Of a stretch of DNA of 64,000 nt, positions 18,611 through 27,513 are shown one piece after another. Numbering within the stretch: the first letter of the stretch is position 1; every line of letters begins with the position of its first letter. This stretch comes from Oscillospiraceae bacterium (GTDB taxonomy: Bacteria > Bacillota > Clostridia > Saccharofermentanales > Saccharofermentanaceae), in assembly GCA_015069205.1 (NCBI GenBank), contig SVIZ01000004.1, positions 155,773 through 219,772 of the forward strand, read 5' to 3'. Under the pieces are notes generated by a model. The model was not told the origin of the DNA. It saw only the letters and a list, made by a program, of their open reading frames with translations, and did not search any database. The position numbers were made by a program, and so were the translations under genes.

Positions 18611-19378
18611 TTAGGTCTTACTTTCCTTCTTGGACAAGCCGCCGAAGCGTCTGTCACGTGATGCAAAATCCCTGAAAGCCTGAGTCAGGTCTTCATAACC
18701 AAAATCAGGCCATAAAGTATCTGAAACCCAGAATTCGGAATAAGCGCTTTCCCATAATAAGAAGTTGGATAATCTCATCTCGCCGCTGGGTCTGATGATG
18801 AGTTCCGGATCAGGTACATCCGGCAGATACATGTTGTCTGAAAGCATCTGCTCAGTAATGTCAGAAGGATCGATCTCACCTGCTTTTACCTTCTCGGCAA
18901 TCTGGCGGCAGCTGTTTAATATCTCACGTCTTCCACCATAGTTAAGAGCAACGATGAGCTGCATGTTAGGACGGTTCTTGGATCTCTCCTCAGCAGTCTT
19001 GCAGACTTCTCTTACCCTCTTGGGAAGTTCTGAATCATCACCGGTAAATCTGACTCTGATACCCTCTTCTGCGAGTTCCTCATCGTACTTATCAAAAAGC
19101 TCGACAAAGAGCTTCATGAGGAAATCGACTTCAGGCTGGGGTCTGGCCCAGTTTTCCGTGGAGAAAGCATAAACGGTAAGATACTTAACACCGTATCTTA
19201 CACAGTTGCGGCAGAGTTCTTTAAGGTTCTCCGCACCAACCTTATGTCCGGCACTTCTGGGAAGATGTCTGTTTGTGGCCCACCTTCCGTTGCCGTCCAT
19301 TATTACACCCAAAGATACGGGGACCTTAAGGTCACCCGTATCATAAGTCTTTTCTTTTTTGTTCCCGAGTAAAGCCAT
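18611..19378 (-). CDS. uppS: Undecaprenyl diphosphate synthase
   Basis: cis-Prenyltransferase building the C55 lipid carrier for cell wall synthesis. GVIMDGNGRWA (about residues 24-34) holds the catalytic aspartate; AFSTENWARPQPEV and NYGGRREI follow; the C-terminal IIRPSGEMRLSNFLLWESAYSE-type region is complete in sequence order. Length 255 aa is normal. It lies 3 nt after frr, and links the MEP genes of this operon to peptidoglycan synthesis. Confidence 0.95.
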   Translation of the reverse strand: MALLGNKKEKTYDTGDLKVPVSLGVIMDGNGRWATNRHLPRSAGHKVGAENLKELCRNCVRYGVKYLTVYAFSTENWARPQPEVDFLMKLFVELFDKYDEELAEEGIRVRFTGDDSELPKRVREVCKTAEERSKNRPNMQLIVALNYGGRREILNSCRQIAEKVKAGEIDPSDITEQMLSDNMYLPDVPDPELIIRPSGEMRLSNFLLWESAYSEFWVSDTLWPDFGYEDLTQAFRDFASRDRRFGGLSKKESKT

Positions 19379-19381
19379 CTA

Positions 19382-19954
19382 TCAGATTTCCATAAGTTCC
19401 TTATTCTTAGCATCGCAGACCTTATCAACTTCTGCAGTAAACTTATCGGTAATCTTCTGAACCTTTTCTTCGAACTCCTTGAGGAGATCATCTGTAAGTT
19501 CCTTCTTTTTATTTGCGGAACGCATCTTATCGATGCAATCACGGCGGTTATTACGGATAACTACCTTTGTCTCATCGCCGTACACCTTAACCTGCTTAAC
19601 GAGATCCTTACGTCTCTCCTCTGTAAGCATAGGGAAAACGAGTCTGATCATCTTACCATCGTTTGTAGGATTAATGCCGAGGTCAGAAGCCTGTATAGCA
19701 TGCTCGATCTCCTTAAGCATCTTCGGATCCCAGGGAGTAAGAGTGATCATTCTTGCTTCCGGAACCTGAATGTTAGCTACTGCATTAAGAGGAGAAGGTG
19801 CACCATAGTAATCTACGGTAATCTTGTCCAAAACGTGAGGATTAGCACGTCCTGCGCGGATAGTGTTGAGGTTCTCCTGAAGGTTATCGATGCACTTCTG
19901 CATTTTTGCTTCGATATCATCGTAATCTTTCTTTGTAATCTCGATCATAGCCAT
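19382..19954 (-). CDS. frr: Ribosome recycling factor
   Basis: Splits post-termination ribosomes together with EF-G. NTIRAGRANPHVLDKI and the segments VPEARMITLTPWD, GLNPTNDGK-like and VRNNRRD-like are all in place; 190 aa is typical (usual 185). AGGAGG lies 8 nt before the ATG at 19954. pyrH-frr adjacency is near universal in bacteria. Confidence 0.95.
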   Translation of the reverse strand: MAMIEITKKDYDDIEAKMQKCIDNLQENLNTIRAGRANPHVLDKITVDYYGAPSPLNAVANIQVPEARMITLTPWDPKMLKEIEHAIQASDLGINPTNDGKMIRLVFPMLTEERRKDLVKQVKVYGDETKVVIRNNRRDCIDKMRSANKKKELTDDLLKEFEEKVQKITDKFTAEVDKVCDAKNKELMEI

Positions 19955-19978
19955 AATTAAAGCCTCCTCTTAATGTAT

Positions 19979-20686
19979 TTATTCAACTATTGTTCCTAAT
20001 TCTTCGCCCTTAGCGATCCTTACGATGTTCTCCGGATCCTTCATGGAGAATACGAGGATCTTTGTGTGGTTGTCACGACAGAGAGCAGCTGCAGTGGCAT
20101 CCATAACCTTAAGGTTAAGTCTTAATACCTCATCGTGAGATACTTTGTCATACTTCTTGGCGTCGGAATATACATGGGGATCCTTGTCATAAACGCCGTC
20201 AACCATAGTAGCCTTAAGGAATACATCAGCACCGATCTCGGTTGCTCTTAATGCAGCACCAGTATCTGTAGAGAAGTAAGGGTTACCTGTGCCGCAAGCA
20301 AAGATTACGATCCTTCCCTTCTCAAGGTGCCTTACGGCTCTCTTTCTAATGTAAGGTTCAGCCATCTGTCTTACCTCAACAGCTGACAAAACTCTTGTAA
20401 TGGCGCCCTGCTGCTCAAGTGCATCAGAGAGCGCCAGTGAATTCATAAGTGTAGCGAGCATTCCCATGTGATCTGCAGTTACTCTGTCCATCTTCTCGGA
20501 AGATCTTCCACGCCAGAAATTGCCGCCGCCTACGACGATGGCTACCTGAACGCCCAGATCTGCAACTGCCTTGATGTTTGCGGAAATCTCTTTAAGAACT
20601 TCATCATTAATGCCTACCTTGGCATCACCGGCCAAAGCTTCTCCTGAAATCTTCAGAAGTATGCGCTTGTATTTTGTATCACCCAT
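19979..20686 (-). CDS. pyrH: UMP kinase
   Basis: Amino-acid-kinase-fold enzyme, UMP to [13 protein letters not shown] near residue 10, VGGGNFWRG near 49, and [19 protein letters not shown] are the nucleotide-binding and catalytic segments; the C-terminal [18 protein letters not shown] is typical. The frame extends 10 codons upstream, but the ATG at 20686 has GGAGG 9 nt before it and gives [17 protein letters not shown] (235 aa). It is first gene downstream of the tsf terminator, so it presumably depends partly on read-through or on a weak local promoter. Confidence 0.95.
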   Translation of the reverse strand: MGDTKYKRILLKISGEALAGDAKVGINDEVLKEISANIKAVADLGVQVAIVVGGGNFWRGRSSEKMDRVTADHMGMLATLMNSLALSDALEQQGAITRVLSAVEVRQMAEPYIRKRAVRHLEKGRIVIFACGTGNPYFSTDTGAALRATEIGADVFLKATMVDGVYDKDPHVYSDAKKYDKVSHDEVLRLNLKVMDATAAALCRDNHTKILVFSMKDPENIVRIAKGEELGTIVE

Positions 20687-20745
20687 TAATAAGTTCCTCC
20701 GGAAAAATATCTTCACTAGATTTTATCAATAATGCGACTTTATTA

Positions 20746-20794
20746 AAAGAAAAAAATTAAATTAAATAGGGTTGCCTCAATTTGAGACAACCCT
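20746..20794 (-). terminator. Rho-independent terminator after tsf
   Basis: Stem of 11 bp with one G-T pair (20784-20794 with 20768-20778) and a 5-nt loop, followed on the minus strand by a long T-rich run including seven consecutive Ts. It separates rpsB-tsf from pyrH and the long downstream operon. Confidence 0.9.
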
Positions 20795-20835
20795 ATAAGC
20801 TAATTAAGTTAATTGGTAATTAAGCTGACAATCTA

Positions 20836-21774
20836 TTAGAGACCAGCCTGCTTTCTTACTTCCTCAGCGAAATCGTCAACCTTCTTCTCGATACCTTCGC
20901 CAAGACCAAAGCGTGTGAAACGAACAACGGAAACATTAGCGCCGATAGCCTTGATTGACTGCTCAATGTACTGGGAGATTGTGAGATCGTCATCTCTGAA
21001 GAACTCCTGGTCAACGAGGCAGTTGAGCTTGTAGAAATTCTTGATCTGGCCAGGAACGATTCTCTCCATAATGATTTTCTCAGGCTTACCCTCTTCGAGA
21101 GCCTTATTCTTGATGATCTCAACTTCCTTGTCGAGCTCGCCCTGGGGAACGTCCTTCTCTTCAACCCAGTTAGGTCTCATAGAAGCAACCTGCATGCCGA
21201 TGTTCTTAGCGAAATCAGCGAACTCAGGCTTGTTGATAACAGAATCATCGTCTGTTGTAACTTCAACAAATACGCCTACCTTACCACCCATGTGGATGTA
21301 AGCTGCAACAGCACCGTTGCCCTCTACTTCGTAAACAACAAATCTTCTGATAGATGTGTTTTCACCGATATCAGCGATAGCTTCCTTCTGGAAGATCTCA
21401 ACTGTCTTGGACTCATCGTTGTAGAGAGGCTGAGCCATAAGCTCTTCAATGTTAGCAGGCTTCTTAGCAAGGATGTGTGTAGCAACAGCATCTGTGAAAG
21501 CCTTGAACTTATCTGTGTTAGCAGCAAAGTCTGTCTCGATGTTGATCTCAACCAAAACACCTGACTTCTTGTCATCAGCAATCTTAGCTACAACTGCACC
21601 CTCTGCAGCGATTCTAGCGGACTTCTTCTCAGCCTTAGCCATACCCTTCTCGCGAAGCCAGGCCTTAGCCTTCTCGATATCACCATCGCACTCGATAAGT
21701 GCCTTCTTACAATCCATAATTCCGCAATCTGTAAGTTCACGGAGTTCTTTTACCTGTTGAGCTGTAACTGCCAT
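20836..21774 (-). CDS. tsf: Translation elongation factor Ts
   Basis: Nucleotide exchange factor for EF-Tu. The N-terminal UBA-like domain (VKELRELTDCGIMDCKKAL) is followed by the EF-Tu-contact motif TDFAANTDKFK near residue 78 and the C-terminal core with MRPNWV and LNCLVDQEF. The 312 aa length is slightly long. Start at 21774 with AAGGAG at 7 nt. Partner of rpsB in a two-gene operon. Confidence 0.96.
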   Translation of the reverse strand: MAVTAQQVKELRELTDCGIMDCKKALIECDGDIEKAKAWLREKGMAKAEKKSARIAAEGAVVAKIADDKKSGVLVEINIETDFAANTDKFKAFTDAVATHILAKKPANIEELMAQPLYNDESKTVEIFQKEAIADIGENTSIRRFVVYEVEGNGAVAAYIHMGGKVGVFVEVTTDDDSVINKPEFADFAKNIGMQVASMRPNWVEEKDVPQGELDKEVEIIKNKALEEGKPEKIIMERIVPGQIKNFYKLNCLVDQEFFRDDDLTISQYIEQSIKAIGANVSVVRFTRFGLGEGIEKKVDDFAEEVRKQAGL

Positions 21775-21810
21775 ATATATTCTCCTTTGCGTTTTTAGTT
21801 AAGAATTAGA

Positions 21811-22620
21811 TTAAGACTCAGAAGCGATTTCTTCGATAGACTTATCTTCAGCAGCCTCTGCAGCCTGCTCCTCAGCAACCTCTGCTGTAGCAGCCTTAGC
21901 GTCAGCTGAATCAAGATCCATACCCTCAGATGTAGCATCCTCACCCTGATGAGCTTCGATAACAGCGTCAGCCATCTTAGCTGTGATGAGCTTAACTGCA
22001 CGGATAGCGTCATCGTTACCGGGGATAACGTAATCTACTTCATCAGGATCGCAGTTTGTATCTACGATAGCAACGATCGGGATGTTGAGTCTCTTAGCCT
22101 CAGCAACTGCATTGTGCTCCTTCTTTGTATCAACGATGAAAAGTGCTGCAGGGAGCTTAACCATACCAACGATACCACCGAGGTTCTGGTCGAGCTTTGT
22201 CATCTCGAGCTTAAGCTTAGCAACTTCCTTCTTTGTTCTGAGTTCGAAAGAACCGTCAGCTTCCATTCTGCGGAGTTCTTCGAGTCTTGCAACTCTCTTC
22301 TTGATTGTTACGAAGTTTGTGAGAGTACCACCGAGCCAACGATAGTTAACATAGAACTGTCCGCAACGCTGAGCTTCTTCCTTGATGGAATCCTGAGCCT
22401 GCTTCTTTGTACCTACGAAAAGGATATCACCCTTCTCAGCGAGCTCGCGCATAGCGTCATAAGCCTCGTCGACCTTCTTGACTGTCTTCTGCAAATCGAT
22501 GATGTGGATTGAGTTACGCTCCGTGAAGATGTACTCGGACATCTTAGGGTTCCAACGACGTGTCTGGTGACCGAAGTGTACGCCTGCTTCAAGAAGCTGC
22601 TTCATTAAAATAACTGGCAT
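21811..22620 (-). CDS. rpsB: Small ribosomal subunit protein uS2
   Basis: S2 family signature [19 protein letters not shown] near the N-terminus, then [24 protein letters not shown] and [33 protein letters not shown] segments. The acidic, alanine-rich C-terminal extension (about 230-269) is longer than in Bacillus. The ATG at 22620 has AGGAGG at 8 nt, so the 10 extra upstream codons of the open frame are rejected. Transcribed with tsf from the promoter at 22720-22748, behind a leader with alternative hairpins. Confidence 0.96.
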   Translation of the reverse strand: MPVILMKQLLEAGVHFGHQTRRWNPKMSEYIFTERNSIHIIDLQKTVKKVDEAYDAMRELAEKGDILFVGTKKQAQDSIKEEAQRCGQFYVNYRWLGGTLTNFVTIKKRVARLEELRRMEADGSFELRTKKEVAKLKLEMTKLDQNLGGIVGMVKLPAALFIVDTKKEHNAVAEAKRLNIPIVAIVDTNCDPDEVDYVIPGNDDAIRAVKLITAKMADAVIEAHQGEDATSEGMDLDSADAKAATAEVAEEQAAEAAEDKSIEEIASES

Positions 22621-22644
22621 AAAATAATCCTCCTGTTCATTCTT

Positions 22645-22715
22645 CCGCATACATCATAAGTAATATTCAGCTCAAAATTGGCCACAGTCGGAATGTATGC
22701 GTGATTTTTATGCGG
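22645..22715 (-). promoter_or_regulatory. rpsB leader with two mutually exclusive hairpins
   Basis: In the rpsB 5' untranslated region, segment 22646-22654 pairs perfectly (9 bp) with 22693-22701, and the same stretch (22645-22651) can instead pair with 22709-22715 (7 bp) at the transcript start. The distal arm lies just upstream of the AGGAGG. This fits an autoregulatory S2 leader, but no known motif was matched. Confidence 0.4.
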
Positions 22716-22719
22716 ATGT

Positions 22720-22748
22720 ATTCTAACAAAAAGGATTTAAATACGCAA
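22720..22748 (-). promoter_or_regulatory. Sigma-A type promoter of rpsB-tsf
   Basis: On the minus strand TTGCGT (22743-22748), a 17-bp spacer, and TAGAAT (22720-22725) preceded by TGT, an extended -10. Transcription would start near 22713, giving a leader of about 93 nt before rpsB. Confidence 0.65.
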
Positions 22749-22858
22749 GTAGAAAACCAAGCTTCTTTTTCCTTAAGTTTCTTTAATTTAGTAACTTGTA
22801 TATATAATAAATATTTTGTATTCTTCTTTGGTTAAATAATACATGGGAGATAAATAAA

Positions 22859-25057
22859 TTGAAAGCTAATGATCCTTTTGAGGGCAAGTTTGTAATCAAC
22901 GAAGACGCCCCCAGACACACGGCGCCCAAGCCGGTTAACAAGCCTGTTAAAGAAAAGAAGGCAAAAAAGGCTAAAAATAAAGTTTCAAAACCAAGAATGG
23001 CCGTTCTTATCTGCGGCCTGATCGCAGCCGTCCTGCTTCTGGTCTTAACAGTAATGGGTGTTATATATTCCACAAAAGCATCAAAAGCTGCTTCAGATGC
23101 CAGAATGCTCAAGACTTCTGTTAAACAAACGATAGAATACCTGACAAACGGAGATGCTGATGCTGCAGACGCTGAGATCATAACCGTTGAAGCATCGATA
23201 AAAGAACTCAGGGCTGATCTAGATGTGACCAAATGGAAGTCAGCTACTTCTCTTCCCTTTATCGGTTCAAAGATCAATGAAGACCTTGAGACTGCCAGGA
23301 AGGCCGTAAATATTGCAGATGAAGCAACAGTAACTATTCTTAAACCAGCTTCCACATATATCCGTGTAATCGGCAAGCCAAGTCTTGACTCACTCGAAAT
23401 GGATGATATGGGACCTGACATGGCAGTACGCCTTTATGCTTTATGTAACATGATCGACGCCGTATGCCCTGCAGCAAAGAAGGTAATGAAAGATATTAAT
23501 GAACTCCCGGAGTTCAACTTCGACATCATTGAAAACGAAGTATCTTCTTACAGAGAACTGCCGCAGCAGGCTGAATTCTTTATTCCTATAATCGAGACTG
23601 CATCCACTGAAATCCTCCGCCCTACGGCTGATACCATGAACAGGGCATCTTTTGCAGATCTTAAGACTGAGGATGGTATGGACACGAACATTATCAGAGC
23701 ATATCTAGATCTCGAAGACAGGATTGAACCTCATGTCATGGATATTTGTGATCAGATATTAACAAGTCCTCTGATCAATGAGAATCCCGAGAAATACGCA
23801 GAACTCAGCAAGACACTCATCAACCTGATGAAGACTTTATATGAGGTTAAAACATATAAGCCTCTTATCAGACTCATCATCGGCAACGGTGAAGACAGGA
23901 TGTTCCTCGTTGTAGCCCAAAACTGTGCTGAAATGCGTGCCGGCGGAGGTTTCCCTGGTTCAGTCGGAAAAGCAAAAGTTACTGACGGAGAATTTACTTT
24001 TGGTGACTTCAAAGGTGTCCTGCATTACTTACCAGAAGAGCAGCCATCTACTATAACCATCTCAGATGAAGAAAACACGCTCTTCCTCCCTGACTGGTAT
24101 GGCTGCAATCCGATAAAAGCTACCGTTAACCCGGATTTCCCAAGAGCAGCAGAAATCATGACTGCAGCTTATGAGGAATATAATGATGAGACGATCGATG
24201 GAATTATCTCTCTGACTCCCCATATTATCCAGAGACTCTTAACCATTACCGGACCCGTTACTCTCTCTAACGGAGTAACACTCGATGACACAAATGCCGT
24301 CGGCTATCTGCAGCGGCAGATCTACTTCGATTATTTCAAATCAGATGACTATACCAACAACTATGTCGAAGCTAACGATATCACTGACGAACTCTTTGCA
24401 GAGTGTGCTGATCTCGTGTTCCACGAGTTGATGAATAACATCAACAAAGATACGATCATTCAGCTTATGACAATAATTACCGACAGCAGCAAAGACAGAG
24501 TAATGATGATCTGGATGAAAGATCCTGAATCTCAGGCAGAGATCACCAAGCTCGGCTTTTCGGGATCAGTATATTCAGATCCCGAGCAACCCGTAATCGG
24601 TGTTTTCTATAACGTTAACCTGTCTTGCAGACTCGGACCTTATGTCGATTATCACGTTACGATGGGCGAAGGCGTCGAAAACCCTGACGGTTCAATGTCA
24701 TACCCGGTAACAGTTGATCTGTCTAACACTATAGATGAAGAGACAATTGCTTACGGCTATAACAACATCTATATAACGAGTATGGAAAACGGTGCAGACA
24801 TGATCTCACTTCTCTATCTGTATGCTCCTGCTGGCGGATATATCAGCGACATCGAAAACGACGGCGACGTTGATATTGTGATTGAAGAATATAACGGCCT
24901 GCAGCTCGGATTTGCGCCTTATTTCATTCTCTATCCGCAGCAGACCATTACTTTCACCTATACCGTCACGACGGCTCCGGGAGTAACGGTAAGGCCTGAG
25001 ATATTAACGCAGCCGCTGATACATGATTACTGCATACAGGAAGACAGCACAACATAA
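22859..25057 (+). CDS. DUF4012-domain membrane-anchored protein
   Basis: Envelope protein of unknown function. A basic, proline/lysine-rich cytoplasmic head (1-45) leads to one transmembrane helix (about 51-75, AVLICGLIAAVLLLVLTVMG), then a helical region to about 340 and the DUF4012 core, recognised by the CAEMRAGGGFPGSVG motif that parallels the family's N-A-E-L-R-x-x-G-G-F. A beta-rich C-terminal part follows. The start is TTG at 22859 with GGGAG 9 nt before it. It is the only plus-strand gene of the first 29 kb, divergent from rpsB, and ends at a terminator shared with folA. The family often lies near wall and polysaccharide genes, but nothing here specifies a substrate. Confidence 0.8.
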   Translation: MKANDPFEGKFVINEDAPRHTAPKPVNKPVKEKKAKKAKNKVSKPRMAVLICGLIAAVLLLVLTVMGVIYSTKASKAASDARMLKTSVKQTIEYLTNGDADAADAEIITVEASIKELRADLDVTKWKSATSLPFIGSKINEDLETARKAVNIADEATVTILKPASTYIRVIGKPSLDSLEMDDMGPDMAVRLYALCNMIDAVCPAAKKVMKDINELPEFNFDIIENEVSSYRELPQQAEFFIPIIETASTEILRPTADTMNRASFADLKTEDGMDTNIIRAYLDLEDRIEPHVMDICDQILTSPLINENPEKYAELSKTLINLMKTLYEVKTYKPLIRLIIGNGEDRMFLVVAQNCAEMRAGGGFPGSVGKAKVTDGEFTFGDFKGVLHYLPEEQPSTITISDEENTLFLPDWYGCNPIKATVNPDFPRAAEIMTAAYEEYNDETIDGIISLTPHIIQRLLTITGPVTLSNGVTLDDTNAVGYLQRQIYFDYFKSDDYTNNYVEANDITDELFAECADLVFHELMNNINKDTIIQLMTIITDSSKDRVMMIWMKDPESQAEITKLGFSGSVYSDPEQPVIGVFYNVNLSCRLGPYVDYHVTMGEGVENPDGSMSYPVTVDLSNTIDEETIAYGYNNIYITSMENGADMISLLYLYAPAGGYISDIENDGDVDIVIEEYNGLQLGFAPYFILYPQQTITFTYTVTTAPGVTVRPEILTQPLIHDYCIQEDSTT

Positions 25058-25063
25058 ACCGAC

Positions 25064-25094
25064 AAAAAAAGGAAAGCATTACGCTTTCCTTTTA
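25064..25094. terminator. Bidirectional terminator between the DUF4012 gene and folA
   Basis: 7-bp stem (25071-25077 with 25083-25089), 5-nt loop, with A-rich and T-rich flanks on both sides. It overlaps the last codons of folA and serves two convergent genes. Confidence 0.75.
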
Positions 25095-25573
25095 TAATGT
25101 CTTACAGTAAACTCAACGCCTTTGGCACTCATTACAGGCGGTTCTTCTTCTTCCAGTTCCCACTCCGGATCCTCATCAAGATTCGGGAACCAGCAGTCTG
25201 CTTCAAATTCAGCCCGTATGCTTGTAATTATCGCCTTGTCGCAAAGGCCGATAAGAGAGTTGTAAAGTGAAGCTCCACCGATGAGATAAACCTCATCTGC
25301 CGTAAGTTCAAGGAAATCTTCCAGCTCATCTACGGAATGAAGAACCATAGCGCCCTCCTTCTCGTAATCAAAGCTTCTGGACATGATCACGTTTACTCTG
25401 TTAGGCAGAAGTCTCTGGCCCGGGAACGTCTCAAGAGTCTTTCTTCCATACACGACAGTATGTCCTGCAGTATATTTCTTGAATACACCCTTTTGATCCT
25501 CAGGCAAAGAAATAAGAAGATGTCCCTGATTACCGATTGCCCAATTCTTATCAACTGCTGAAATAGCTATCAT
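25079..25573 (-). CDS. folA: Dihydrofolate reductase
   Basis: Reduces dihydrofolate to tetrahydrofolate with NADPH, recycling the folate used by ThyA. MIAISAVDKNWAIGNQGHL opens with the folate/NADPH loop, followed by PEDQKGFKK-like helix B, VVYGRKTLETFPG, and VYLIGGASLYNSLI. Here the usual W of the Met20 loop is present (NWAIG). Length 164 aa is standard. Third gene of the thyA-phosphatase-folA unit. Confidence 0.94.
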   Translation of the reverse strand: MIAISAVDKNWAIGNQGHLLISLPEDQKGVFKKYTAGHTVVYGRKTLETFPGQRLLPNRVNVIMSRSFDYEKEGAMVLHSVDELEDFLELTADEVYLIGGASLYNSLIGLCDKAIITSIRAEFEADCWFPNLDEDPEWELEEEEPPVMSAKGVEFTVRHYKRKA

Positions 25574-25578
25574 GATTA

Positions 25579-26292
25579 TTACCCCTCAAAAATCTTAGTA
25601 AAGTATCCTGACTGTGACATAGGCTCATCTGCTTCTGCCAGGTGTCTGCAATCGCTGAACGTCTGTACTCTGAAAGTCGCTTCACCGGGGATCCGCTCTT
25701 CAGAACCCAGTATGGTAAGAGCAGTCGGCTGCATTATCATGCCCTGCCAGAGAACCGGTGCTGCAACTCCGATGAGATGACTGACGATAAGCGCTGTAAC
25801 TCCGAAATGGCAGAATAAAACAATATTATCGTCGTTATGCTCTATAACATCGTAGAAGCCTTTATCGTTTCTCTTATATCCGTGCTTCTCAAGAAGAGCA
25901 TCTATGCCGTCATATACTTCCTGAGCGTGTCTGGCAATGTCTCCGGACTTCATGATATCTGTTTCCGCCCACTTATCCTTGTCATGGAGTTCATCCCAAT
26001 TATTGAAATCTCGTGGAAAGAAATCCCAGGCAATAGTCCATTGCTTCTCCTGCTCATCCCAGACCCGGTAGTAGAATTCCTGAAGCCATTCATATGTAAT
26101 TGCTTCTCTGCCGGTCTTCTTCAAAGATAAAGAACAGGTATCTTTGGCTCTTCCCATAGGAGAGCAATAGATCTGCTTTATGTCCCATTTAGCAACGCGC
26201 TCAGAGAGGATCTCAGCCTCGCGCCAGCCTTTTTCAGTAAGTGAATCCTTCTCGTAATCAGGATCACCATGTCTTATAAAAATTAACTTCAT
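25579..26292 (-). CDS. Histidine phosphatase family protein
   Basis: Phosphoglycerate-mutase-like phosphatase. The catalytic RHG (FIRHGDPDY, H8) is at the N-terminus, SPMGRAKDT supplies the second arginine, and the C-terminal histidine is in LFCHFGVTALIVSHLIG. The insert of about 60 residues between them (tryptophan-rich, around EKQWTIAWDFFPRDFNN) is longer than in GpmB or CobC. The substrate cannot be told from the sequence; its place between thyA and folA suggests a role near nucleotide or folate metabolism, but this is only context. Confidence 0.8.
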   Translation of the reverse strand: MKLIFIRHGDPDYEKDSLTEKGWREAEILSERVAKWDIKQIYCSPMGRAKDTCSLSLKKTGREAITYEWLQEFYYRVWDEQEKQWTIAWDFFPRDFNNWDELHDKDKWAETDIMKSGDIARHAQEVYDGIDALLEKHGYKRNDKGFYDVIEHNDDNIVLFCHFGVTALIVSHLIGVAAPVLWQGMIMQPTALTILGSEERIPGEATFRVQTFSDCRHLAEADEPMSQSGYFTKIFEG

Positions 26293-26306
26293 TCAATTAC
26301 CGCCAA

Positions 26307-27140
26307 TCAGACTGCTACAGGGATTCCCTTGATCTTCGGACCGGATTCATAACCTTCAAGTCTGATGTTATCTGTTGTGAACTGATAGAAATCAGTAATG
26401 CCTTCATCAAGAACGAGCTTAGGAGCCGGATACTTGGGCATCTCGATAAGCTCCTTAACGATATCAACATGACGGTCATAGATGTGAGCGTCTGCGATAA
26501 CGTGTACGAACTCGCCTACTTCAAGACCTGAACATCTTGCCATGAGATGTACCAGAACAGCATACTGGCATACGTTCCAGGCATTTGCAACAAGCATGTC
26601 ATTACTTCTCTGATTGAGTATTGCGTTAAGCTTATTGCCTGTTACATTAAATGTCATTGAATAAGCACAGGGATACAAGTGCATCTCTGAAAGATCCTGA
26701 TGTACATAGATATTAGTCATGATCCTTCTTGATGAAGGATTATTCTTAAGATCGTAAAGAACACGGTCAACCTGATCGAACTCGCCTTCCTTATACTTAT
26801 GCTTTACGCCAAGCTGATATCCGTATGCCTTGCCGATGGAACCTGTCTCATCAGCCCATGAATCCCAGATATGAGAATTCAGATCGTTGACATTATTGGA
26901 CTTCTTCTGCCAGATCCAGAGGAGCTCATCTACAGCCGCCTTGAAATTGATCCAGCGCTGAGTAAACATCGGAAATTCCTCTGCAAGGTTATAACGGTTT
27001 ACGATCGCAAATGCCTTATATGTATAAGCCGGAGCGCCATCATCAGCCCAATGGGGCCTTACCTTATCATTGATGGTTGAATAGCCTGAATTAAGTATCG
27101 TTCTAATGTTCTCATCGAAAATATCATCTGCTCGACTCAT
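26307..27140 (-). CDS. thyA: Thymidylate synthase
   Basis: Methylates dUMP to dTMP with methylene-tetrahydrofolate. The nucleophile is C158 in HLYPCAYSM, followed by NQRSNDMLVANAWNVCQYAVL for the dUMP and folate site and the final HIYDRHVDIVKEL. The PCAYSM form in place of the common PCH is seen in divergent clostridial ThyA. The ATG at 27140 has GGTGG 5 nt before it and is preferred over a GTG three codons earlier; 277 aa. Driven by the promoter near 27171. Confidence 0.92.
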   Translation of the reverse strand: MSRADDIFDENIRTILNSGYSTINDKVRPHWADDGAPAYTYKAFAIVNRYNLAEEFPMFTQRWINFKAAVDELLWIWQKKSNNVNDLNSHIWDSWADETGSIGKAYGYQLGVKHKYKEGEFDQVDRVLYDLKNNPSSRRIMTNIYVHQDLSEMHLYPCAYSMTFNVTGNKLNAILNQRSNDMLVANAWNVCQYAVLVHLMARCSGLEVGEFVHVIADAHIYDRHVDIVKELIEMPKYPAPKLVLDEGITDFYQFTTDNIRLEGYESGPKIKGIPVAV

Positions 27141-27170
27141 GGAATCCACCGCCTTTAAATTGATAAAAAG

Positions 27171-27178
27171 ATTATAAC
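27171..27178 (-). promoter_or_regulatory. Extended -10 promoter of thyA
   Basis: Minus-strand TGTTATAAT: a perfect TATAAT (27171-27176) with the TGn extension; no good -35 is visible. A start near 27164 would give a leader of roughly 24 nt. Confidence 0.55.
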
Positions 27179-27203
27179 ATTAAGGGGCAGAAACTTTGCG
27201 GAC

Positions 27204-27238
27204 AAAAAAATAACCTTCGCACAAAGTACGAAGGTTAT
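27204..27238 (-). terminator. Terminator downstream of the duplicated tRNA-Pro 3' end
   Basis: Perfect 10-bp stem (27229-27238 with 27210-27219), 9-nt loop, then seven Ts on the minus strand (27204-27210). It is most likely the original terminator of the tRNA-Pro gene before the island separated the two. Confidence 0.9.
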
Positions 27239-27246
27239 CTTTGAGT

Positions 27247-27269
27247 TGGTCGGAGTGACGGGACTTGAA
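27247..27269 (-). repeat. Left attachment repeat (copy of tRNA-Pro 3' end)
   Basis: Identical over 23 bp to 31222-31244. Identity stops at the next base on both sides. Outside it lies the terminator at 27204-27238. Confidence 0.88.
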
Positions 27270-27513
27270 TCAAAAGAGAATCCGCCGCCTGTGGCGCTAA
27301 TGCAATGTTTTAGGACATTTTTCCAATGGATCTGACATAAAATTGAGTTTCTAGTGTACCAAAAGGTGTACCAAAACCGTTTGCACGATTAAGGTAAATG
27401 AATTCATACGCTACACAATACAAGCTTATTGTATTTCATCATATTCTTGATTATTTAGTAATGGATTATTGCTCTTCACAATACCCCTAGCTGAAATAAT
27501 GTTGTTGTTCGGT
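27270..27513. other. Left end of the island, no gene seen
   Basis: Contains the tandem repeat GTGTACCAAAA at 27354-27364 and 27366-27376 (12 bp apart) and no open frame with a plausible start. A short minus-strand frame over the repeats does not match an integrase C-terminus convincingly. Confidence 0.6.
27354..27376. repeat. Tandem arm-type repeats, left end
   Basis: Two direct copies of GTGTACCAAAA one helical turn apart, in the same orientation as those near 31087, 31157 and 31168. They are the kind of paired sites a tyrosine recombinase binds next to its crossover site. Confidence 0.6.

Noticed and set aside
18610..18666. Extended N-terminus of CdsA overlapping uppS
   Set aside because: Those residues are the uppS reading in another frame; the TTG at 18609 gives the family start.
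27270..27513. Remnant of a tyrosine integrase over the TGTACCAAA repeats
   Set aside because: The short frame lacks the R-H-R-Y motifs and any recognisable C-terminus; repeats alone explain the pattern.
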